From positions 1 through 8,607 of the forward strand of contig USHW01000065.1 in the NCBI GenBank assembly GCA_900554545.1: DNA of 8,607 bases. The letters are read 5' to 3'. Within the stretch, counting starts at the first letter, position 1; the number at the start of each line of letters is the position of its first letter. The position numbers and the translations under genes were made by a program. Of this stretch, positions 1 through 4,952 are shown in pieces. The DNA comes from an uncultured Prevotella sp. (GTDB taxonomy: Bacteria > Bacteroidota > Bacteroidia > Bacteroidales > Bacteroidaceae). Below the pieces are notes generated by a model, which saw only the letters and a list, made by a program, of their open reading frames with translations, did no database searches and was not told the DNA's origin.

Positions 1-19
1 CCCCAAAAACCCCCCACAG

Positions 20-487
20 TTATTTTCCCACCGGTTTGGGGGGGCGTTTACCCGCCTCGCCGTCGTGTATGAAGTCGCACATCTCGACATTGAGCAGCAG
101 CGGTTCGTCGGCGTACTTCACGTTGAAACTGTAGAAGTCTCCGCTCTCCGTTATTACGCTCATGTTCGTCTCGCCGCGGAAATTCTTTTTCACTGCCTTC
201 ACGCGGATTACGTTCTCCGCTCCGTCGGCCTTCCCCGCAATCAGGTTTTCAGAACCGAGGTCAACATATTTCACGGGCGACGGGAAAATCACGTGTACGG
301 TCTTGTCATACGCTATTTCAAGTCCGTGCGGCGGAATCATGCGGCTAAAGCCGATTTTCCGCGTCAGTCCCTCGAAACTGTCGCCGCCGCTTGGCTGCGC
401 CACGGCTGCGACCGCACCCATAAGCAGGGCGCAAAATAAAAACATCTTCTTTCCCATAAACATCATTTTCTTGCTCGTTTTTTGCAT
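20..487 (-). CDS. traN: Conjugative transposon protein TraN, N-terminal part, 3' end broken
   Basis: TraN (DUF4138 family) is the VirB9-like component of the Bacteroidota conjugation channel and is exported to the envelope, where it is thought to work with TraM. The reading gives 155 residues, roughly half of the family's usual length of about 300. Residues 14-30 form a signal peptide ending AVA-Q. The blocks KTVHVIFPSPVKYVDLG (62-78), IAGKADGAENVIRVKAV and NVKYADEPLLLNVEM are hallmarks of the family. At residues 142-144 (GEA) the family frame, which continues VNRPN, is lost and the reading ends after 11 more residues in a region of C, G and A runs. This is probably miscalled homopolymers rather than a real short protein. 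The start is uncertain: ATG at 487, at 466 or at 448 (directly before the signal peptide) are all possible. It lies downstream of traM after an unusually long gap. Confidence 0.88.
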   Translation of the reverse strand: MQKTSKKMMFMGKKMFLFCALLMGAVAAVAQPSGGDSFEGLTRKIGFSRMIPPHGLEIAYDKTVHVIFPSPVKYVDLGSENLIAGKADGAENVIRVKAVKKNFRGETNMSVITESGDFYSFNVKYADEPLLLNVEMCDFIHDGEAGKRPPKPVGK

Positions 488-516
488 TGTTCCATTCGTT
501 TTTCCTTTTTTGTCAT
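463..516 (-). other. Possible 17-residue leader peptide before traN
   Basis: A short reading, MTKKEKRMEQCKKRARK, ends in a TGA that overlaps the ATG at 466 inside traN in the ATGA manner seen between other genes of this operon. It is very basic (10 of 17 residues K or R). It could be a coupled leader that sets traN translation, or chance. Nothing else supports it, and I know of no such peptide at this place in related elements. Confidence 0.15.
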
Positions 517-738
517 TTACTCATCCATCATTACGTTTATTTACGGCCATGAATCCGTATCAAATATCCAAGTTTGCAAAAGACGCCCTTTCACGTTCCA
601 AAACACGGCTTTTTACATTCCAAAAGACGGCAAATCGGAAGCTGAAAGGCCATATTTTGCAAGTTATTCCGTAACATCTTGATTTACATATATTCGTGCC
701 AAAATTTAAGGTTCTTACGCTTTTAACTCCGCCGTTGT
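488..738. other. Gene-free gap between traM and traN
   Basis: These 251 bases separate two genes that in related elements lie close together, whereas every other junction in this operon is an overlap or a gap of 32 bases or less. The gap is A/T-richer than the genes beside it. It holds a short tandem repeat (571-631), one arm of an inverted repeat at the traM stop, and no convincing promoter of the TAnnTTTG type on the minus strand. Open frames crossing it on either strand lack family features and look like shadows. Confidence 0.7.
571..631. repeat. Degenerate ~21-bp tandem repeat, three units
   Basis: Two adjacent 21-base units, 590-610 and 611-631, fit TTYACRTTCCAAAASACGGC with one extra T. 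A third, shorter unit at 571-589 shares TTTGCAAAAGACGCC but lacks a few bases in the middle. I remember similar repeats built on CCAAAAGACGGC from intergenic DNA of Prevotella and related genera, but cannot confirm it here. They lie inside a conjugation operon rather than at a transcript end. Their function is unknown: they could be a mobile or miniature repeat, a protein-binding array, or part of a structured leader for traN. Confidence 0.6.
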
Positions 739-753
739 TCACTGTTCCGGCGG
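729..753 (-). other. GC inverted repeat spanning the traM stop codon
   Basis: CCGCCG (729-734) and CGGCGG (748-753) are perfect complements separated by 13 bases, with the traM stop codon (739-741) in the loop. No run of T follows on the minus strand (the next bases read AGTTAAAA), so it is not a normal intrinsic terminator. A six-pair GC stem could slow RNA decay or reduce read-through into the traN segment, or it may be chance. Confidence 0.3.
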
Positions 754-2004
754 CTGCAACAGCAGCCTGTATCCGGCCTTTACGGTTATCTTTACGGTGC
801 GTGCCTTTTTTGTGAAATACTGCGACACGCCGCGTATCAGTCCGCGTCCCACGTCGGAAACTATCTGCGCCCCGGCGTCGGTGGATATGCTTATGCCGCT
901 TTCCACGGCGCCGCCCATGCCTGCGGCAATCTCCCTCGCTGCGTCGTTTTCAAGCGAGTTTGGTACGAGAATGCCTTTCTGTCCGTCGGTGGAATACACC
1001 TCAAGTTCCACGGGCAGCACGCTGCCGTTATGGCTTACGGCCTCTATTTCCACCTCCATACGCTCGCCCTGAAGGCGCGTCAAGCCTGTTATCACCGTTC
1101 CTTTTGGTAAGAGGCGGCCTCCAACACGCATCGGTTCGAGCAGCCTGAGGCGCAACGCCTGTCCGTCGGTAACAGTCTGCGTGCCGTGTACGCACGCCGC
1201 AATGGTGTTCTTTACCACGGCCTCATGTGTTCCGACTGCGGTGTTGAAGCGGTCTGCAACAATGCTGTCCGTATCATCATTTTGACCGAGCCGCGATACA
1301 ACACGAGTCCGTTCCGCCTTGACAGGCTCGGCTTTCGGCTTTTCCGAGGCATTGCTTGTTTCCGTCGTTCTTGTTGCCGTGTTGCCGCCAAAGCGGGCCG
1401 CCAGCTCGTAAGACTTCTCCATCAAGGCGACCTTCTCGTCAAATGAGCTTTCCTTTTCAGGCTCACAGTCCAGTCGCCGTTCTATCTCCGTAATCCTGCG
1501 CGACACCTCGTCGTCCTGCGGCACTTCCGCAGGCGAGTAAAAACCGGCCAGCGTCCTGTTCATGTCCTGGTACGCCGCAACGGATGAATGAGGAGTACCC
1601 TCCTCGTTTTCATTTTCCGCCACAGGTTTGTCCGTCAGCGGAACGTCCGGCAAAGTTACCTTTCCTGTTGTATCCGTGTCGAGCATTTCCGCTATCTCTA
1701 TCAGCGAGCCTTTGCGCCGTTCGGCCTTCTCCGCCATCTCTCCGTCACGGTAAGCGTCCACCTTGCTGCCCGGCAGTCCCTTGCTTTCGGGCGAGGGCAT
1801 TTCCGTGTTGAAGCCTCCGTTTCCGCCTCCGGCTCTCGTTCCGTCTTCAGACGGACGGAAAATCAGCCACAGGCTTCCGGCAAACAGCAGCGCCATGAGC
1901 GGATATACTACCCATTTGGAAAGTCCGCGCCTATGTCTTTCAGGCGTGTTTCCGTCAGTCCGCGGTTTCACCTTCAGGCGTTCCGCCATCTTCATTATGT
2001 CCAT
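739..2004 (-). CDS. traM: Conjugative transposon protein TraM (VirB10-like core component)
   Basis: TraM is the VirB10-like protein of Bacteroidota conjugation systems: anchored in the inner membrane, it spans the periplasm and forms the channel core with TraN. The 421 residues show a basic cytoplasmic N-terminus, one membrane helix at about 31-49, a low-complexity and coiled-coil periplasmic stalk (about 50-260, including VAAYQDMNRTLAGFY at 142-156 and KVALMEKSYELAARF at 191-205), and a C-terminal domain from about 265. The family motifs ACVHGTQTVTDGQALRLRLLEPM (270-292), GERMEVEIEAV and AGYRLLLQP are clear. Length is usual for the family. The chosen ATG at 2004 overlaps the end of traL by 50 bases; in-frame ATGs at 1995 and 1989 would shorten the overlap a little, and GGAA just before 2004 favours the first. 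Confidence 0.96.
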   Translation of the reverse strand: MDIMKMAERLKVKPRTDGNTPERHRRGLSKWVVYPLMALLFAGSLWLIFRPSEDGTRAGGGNGGFNTEMPSPESKGLPGSKVDAYRDGEMAEKAERRKGSLIEIAEMLDTDTTGKVTLPDVPLTDKPVAENENEEGTPHSSVAAYQDMNRTLAGFYSPAEVPQDDEVSRRITEIERRLDCEPEKESSFDEKVALMEKSYELAARFGGNTATRTTETSNASEKPKAEPVKAERTRVVSRLGQNDDTDSIVADRFNTAVGTHEAVVKNTIAACVHGTQTVTDGQALRLRLLEPMRVGGRLLPKGTVITGLTRLQGERMEVEIEAVSHNGSVLPVELEVYSTDGQKGILVPNSLENDAAREIAAGMGGAVESGISISTDAGAQIVSDVGRGLIRGVSQYFTKKARTVKITVKAGYRLLLQPPEQ

Positions 2005-2260
2005 TTCCGTAAAGTTCGATGTATTTCCCGTTAGTCTTTCCGTATTTTATCTCCATAGGTTCGATGTGCCTTATCCTCATCTTTTCTCCGCCGTTCTTGC
2101 CGAAATCCACCAGCGCATATACCGTGACGTAGACGCAACAGGCCAAGAACGGCACGCTGAAAGCCAGCACCGCAGCCAGCCTCTGCCTCGGCGTAAGCCG
2201 CCGGCAGCGCAGCCAAAGGCCGCACTTAAGTTTCCTTGAAAGTGTAATTATCCTTTTCAT
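1955..2260 (-). CDS. traL: Conjugative transposon protein TraL (DUF3989)
   Basis: This is a small inner-membrane protein of 101 residues from the TraL/DUF3989 family, found between traK and traM in Bacteroidota conjugative transposons; its exact role in the channel is not known. A basic N-terminus containing RRLTPRQRL (20-28) leads into one membrane helix at about 28-51 (AAVLAFSVPFLACCVYVTVYALV). After it comes DFGKNGGEKMRIRHIEPMEI, close to the family pattern of a basic stretch followed by an IxHI/EPME-like segment. The start shares ATGA with the traK stop, so it is probably translationally coupled. The last 16 codons overlap traM in another frame; that tail (rich in G, E and D) lies outside the conserved part. 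Confidence 0.9.
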   Translation of the reverse strand: MKRIITLSRKLKCGLWLRCRRLTPRQRLAAVLAFSVPFLACCVYVTVYALVDFGKNGGEKMRIRHIEPMEIKYGKTNGKYIELYGNGHNEDGGTPEGETAD

Positions 2261-2880
2261 CTTTCCGTTGTCATTATGTCCTTGTTCTCAAGTATCGCAA
2301 GATGTTCGATTATAAAGCCGTTGGGGTTGCCGTCGGAGCGTCCCGTGTTGCGCAGCGAACAGCTTGTGACAAGCGAGCGTTCGGTAACGTTGCTCTGGCG
2401 TATGATTATGAGCCGTGCGTATGTCACGGCCTTGTAGGGATGGCGCGAGAAGTCGCACACCACGCTGTCCACGCGCACCGTCTGGTTGACGTTGCCCGAT
2501 ATTACGCGGTTGTAGTAGCCCTTTTCGGCGAAGTCGGCGTAGTAGTGGTACGCGCCCTTGTCCGCAAGGAGCAGCGCGCGGTTGATGTTCGCCTCGATGG
2601 CCTCCTTCTGCGGCGACAGCCCGAAGAACAGCTCGTGGAAACGCCTTACGTGTTCGCGCGCCTCTGCGGGACGGTTCTGCGAGAGGTCCTGCGACAGTGC
2701 GAGCATGAGCGACTTGCCTCCGTCGAGCACGTAGATTTTCTCGCGCTGCTTCTCGGCGAAGCGGAACGCACCCCAGAGGGCGAAGCCCGTAACCAATGTG
2801 CAGCAGCATACGAAAGCCACAAGCATGGCCCTGATGCGGCGGAAGCCGCTCTCGATGTTTGTAAGTGACTTGAATTCCAT
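2257..2880 (-). CDS. traK: Conjugative transposon protein TraK (VirB8-like)
   Basis: TraK is an inner-membrane assembly protein regarded as the VirB8-like member of the Bacteroidota channel. It has 207 residues, the normal length. A short cytoplasmic part (MEFKSLTNIESGFRRIR) precedes one membrane helix at about 18-38, which contains three successive cysteines (25-27). The remainder is a periplasmic domain with the family stretches FHELFFGLSPQKEAIEANI (81-99) and the C-terminal NPNGFIIEHLAILEN. The ATG at 2880 lies 32 bases after the traJ stop, with AAAGACA before it as a weak ribosome site. The stop overlaps the traL start as ATGA. Confidence 0.95.
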   Translation of the reverse strand: MEFKSLTNIESGFRRIRAMLVAFVCCCTLVTGFALWGAFRFAEKQREKIYVLDGGKSLMLALSQDLSQNRPAEAREHVRRFHELFFGLSPQKEAIEANINRALLLADKGAYHYYADFAEKGYYNRVISGNVNQTVRVDSVVCDFSRHPYKAVTYARLIIIRQSNVTERSLVTSCSLRNTGRSDGNPNGFIIEHLAILENKDIMTTER

Positions 2881-2912
2881 TGTCTTTCGTCATTTCATGT
2901 TTCTTGTCTTCA

Positions 2913-3929
2913 TTACTTTCCGCGCAGCCTACCGCCGACGTTGCCGAGCAGCGAACCCGCGCTTCCGGCGGCGAGTCCTCCGCCCTTGACGGCGCTGCGG
3001 TTGATGTTGCGGCTGTAGTTGCCCGCGCCTCCGGCCTGAACTATCCAGTTCGCCACGGTCGGGACGGTGAAGTAGCCTATTATGCCGATGAGCATGAACA
3101 CGATGTACACGCTGTTGGAGTTGTCGATTGAATACTCCGGGTTGCTTTGCAGCTCGGCAATGTCATTTTGCAACATGAGCACTTGGATTTTCGCAAGCAT
3201 ACAACTGAACAGGTCGCTCACGGGCAGCCACAGGTAGACGGAGATATAGCGCGCGAACCATTGGGTGAGGGTCGAGTGGAAACCGTCCCACACGCTGAAG
3301 GCGAAGGCCAGCGGCCCGAGGATTGAAAGCACGACGAGGAAAAACGTCCTCACGGTGTCGATGAGCAGCGAGGCGGCCGCGAAGAGCAGCTCCAACAGGC
3401 TGCGGAAGGCGTCGCGGATTTTCTTCTCCATGTTGTACATCCCCACTTCGACGTACATCCCGAGCCTCGTGGCCATGTCGCCGGGCGTCCATCCAAGCTC
3501 GTCGAGCTGGCGGTCGAACTCCTCGTCGCTGACGAGGAAGGCCGTCTCGGGGCTTCGCATCATGGCCTCGCGCTCCAGCTCGTCCTTCTGCGCGCGGTAA
3601 CGCTCCATGTCCAAGGTCTGTTCCTCCACCATGCTATGCGTGCCCTGGACTATCAGGCCGAGTCCCTCGTTGAGCGTGCCCAGCACCAGCGTGGGGAACA
3701 GCAGTATGCAGATGCCTATGGCGAAGGGGCGCAACAGCGGGTAGACGTCTATCGGCTCCGCCCTCGCCAGCGACTGCCACACCCTCGACGCGACGTAGAA
3801 CAGCGCGCCGAGGCCGGCAAGCCCCTTTCCGACGCCGAGCATGTCCTCGCAGAGCGGCATCATCCCGTCGTACAGGCCCTCCAGCACGGTGTGGAGGTTT
3901 GTGAAGTCTATTGCTAGCAGCAGTTCCAT
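2913..3929 (-). CDS. traJ: Conjugative transposon protein TraJ (VirB6-like polytopic membrane protein)
   Basis: TraJ is the multi-spanning inner-membrane protein of the channel, comparable in place and shape to VirB6. The 338 residues show hydrophobic segments at about 36-50, 65-85, 178-213 (probably two helices, including FFLVVLSILGPLAFAFSVW), 228-245 and 273-297 (VYIVFMLIGIIGYFTVPTVANWIV). An acidic soluble loop lies between about 100 and 165. The PLAFAFSVWDGF, YLWLPVSDLF and GYFTVPTVANWIVQAGG blocks are typical of the family. A glycine-rich basic tail (300-338) ends the protein. It starts 3 bases after the traI stop (TAGCCTATG), so coupled translation is likely. Confidence 0.95.
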   Translation of the reverse strand: MELLLAIDFTNLHTVLEGLYDGMMPLCEDMLGVGKGLAGLGALFYVASRVWQSLARAEPIDVYPLLRPFAIGICILLFPTLVLGTLNEGLGLIVQGTHSMVEEQTLDMERYRAQKDELEREAMMRSPETAFLVSDEEFDRQLDELGWTPGDMATRLGMYVEVGMYNMEKKIRDAFRSLLELLFAAASLLIDTVRTFFLVVLSILGPLAFAFSVWDGFHSTLTQWFARYISVYLWLPVSDLFSCMLAKIQVLMLQNDIAELQSNPEYSIDNSNSVYIVFMLIGIIGYFTVPTVANWIVQAGGAGNYSRNINRSAVKGGGLAAGSAGSLLGNVGGRLRGK

Positions 3930-3932
3930 AGG

Positions 3933-4562
3933 CTACCAGTATCTTGACGCCGCGTCGCCGTAAAGGCGCATCACCCGGTCGGTGTCGGCCTTCTTCCTCG
4001 CGCGCAGGAAGCTCACGGCGATGTTCTTGTTCGTATAATACCCCACGAGGTTGCGGTAGCGGCGCATGCTGCGGTGGCAGGCGTCAACCACGTCCATGCG
4101 GTCCTTGTCGGTCATTGATAACGTACTGACGTTGATTACCTGCCTCAAGTCCTGCAGTACGCCGTTGCTCTCCTGCATCAGCTTGGCGTAGCCCGTGGCT
4201 ATTACGTCAAGCTCCTTGGCGGAGAAGCTGGCGTCGCCGAGCATCTTGCGGAAGTTTGTCACGTAGATTTCGGACACCTCGCCGACCATCAGCAGCACCT
4301 CCTGCACCTTGCGAGCGTCGCGGACGAGGTTGTTGACGCTCTTCAGCGCGTCGTAGTAACGCTTGGCCTGCTCGTAAATCTTGACCGTTTCGGCGAAGTT
4401 CTGCGCCGTGTTCACGGCGGTCTTCGACGTGTGGGCGATGTTGTCGGACATGTTTATTATGCCCTGTGCAAGGTTACCGGGGTCCGACACGACCCACTGC
4501 GCGCTTGCCTGTGCGAGGCAGAGCGTGGAAGCGGCGGCAAACATTAGAATCCTTTTCCTCAT
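3933..4562 (-). CDS. traI: Conjugative transposon protein TraI (DUF4141, VirB5-like)
   Basis: This is an exported protein of 209 residues from the TraI/DUF4141 family, with an overall plan like VirB5-type minor pilus proteins. A signal peptide covers about 1-21 (MRKRILMFAAASTLCLAQASA, then QWVVSDPGN). The mature part is almost wholly helical, with heptad-like stretches around 40-110 (KTAVNTAQNFAETVKIYEQ, KRYYDALKSVNNLVRDARKV) and a C-terminal block, NKNIAVSFLRARKKADTDRV. Opening with QWVVSDPGNLAQGIINM is typical of the family. The ATG shares ATGA with the stop of the lipoprotein gene before it. It is not the relaxase also called TraI in F-like plasmids: no relaxase motifs are present. Confidence 0.94.
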   Translation of the reverse strand: MRKRILMFAAASTLCLAQASAQWVVSDPGNLAQGIINMSDNIAHTSKTAVNTAQNFAETVKIYEQAKRYYDALKSVNNLVRDARKVQEVLLMVGEVSEIYVTNFRKMLGDASFSAKELDVIATGYAKLMQESNGVLQDLRQVINVSTLSMTDKDRMDVVDACHRSMRRYRNLVGYYTNKNIAVSFLRARKKADTDRVMRLYGDAASRYW

Positions 4563-4933
4563 TGCACTGCCTCCTTCCTGATATAGTCGCCGTATGGCGG
4601 GAACGTCAGCACGTCCGTATTTTCGTTGTATGATACGCCAATGCGGTAGCCCGTGTCGATGAACATGTTGCCGCCGTCCTCCATGAGTACGAACGTCTGC
4701 GGCTTCAGCTTGCGCTGCCTGCCGCCCTTCGACATAAGCGTCACCTTGTGGGTGCCGTCGTCATTGCGGATTATCACGTCTGGCCTCCCCTCCGTGCTTT
4801 CCCAATGTCCGCACATACGTTCCATGTCCGTTTGCGGCCCAGTCGTGCAACCTTGCAGCGCCAATGCCGCAACGGCTGCGGCAAAAACCGCCTTGAACCG
4901 TTTTCTTTTCATAGTCTTGGATTGTCTTTTCAT
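4559..4933 (-). CDS. DUF3876 lipoprotein in the traH position
   Basis: A small predicted lipoprotein, 124 residues from the ATG at 4933. That start has AAAGGA five bases upstream and lies 19 bases after the traG stop; an upstream in-frame ATG at 5020 would force a 68-base overlap with traG and a non-family N-terminus, and an inner ATG at 4912 is also possible. A basic n-region (KRKRFK) and hydrophobic stretch end in LQGC, so Cys29 should be lipidated. The mature part carries the family pattern MCGHWES...PDVIIR...KVTL...RKLKPQTFVLMEDGGNMFIDTGYRI, then SYNENTDVLTFPPYGDY near the end. Proteins of this family (DUF3876) sit between traG and traI in related elements, where the CTnDOT naming would put traH. 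The molecular role is unknown; an envelope scaffold or channel accessory is inference. Confidence 0.88.
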   Translation of the reverse strand: MKRQSKTMKRKRFKAVFAAAVAALALQGCTTGPQTDMERMCGHWESTEGRPDVIIRNDDGTHKVTLMSKGGRQRKLKPQTFVLMEDGGNMFIDTGYRIGVSYNENTDVLTFPPYGDYIRKEAVQ

Positions 4934-4952
4934 TTTTCCTTTGTTTTTGGTT

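Noticed and set aside
162..674. 170-codon open frame on the plus strand over traN and the traM-traN gap
   Set aside because: It lies antisense to a clear TraN reading, has no family features, and its second half runs through the repeat region.
698..711. Promoter-like TAAATTTTG on the minus strand before traN
   Set aside because: The -7 box is off by one base from TAnnTTTG and no TTG box stands at the right distance upstream.
560..742. 60-codon minus-strand open frame in the traM-traN gap
   Set aside because: It is composed largely of the translated tandem repeat, has no family match that I can recall, and has no ribosome site.
2302..2868. 188-codon plus-strand open frame opposite traK
   Set aside because: It is a shadow of a GC-rich gene: biased composition, no recognisable domain, and traK on the other strand is a full-length family member.
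3933..4562. TraI as a relaxase, as the name would suggest from F plasmids
   Set aside because: The 209-residue exported helical protein has no relaxase histidine triad or helicase motifs and matches DUF4141.
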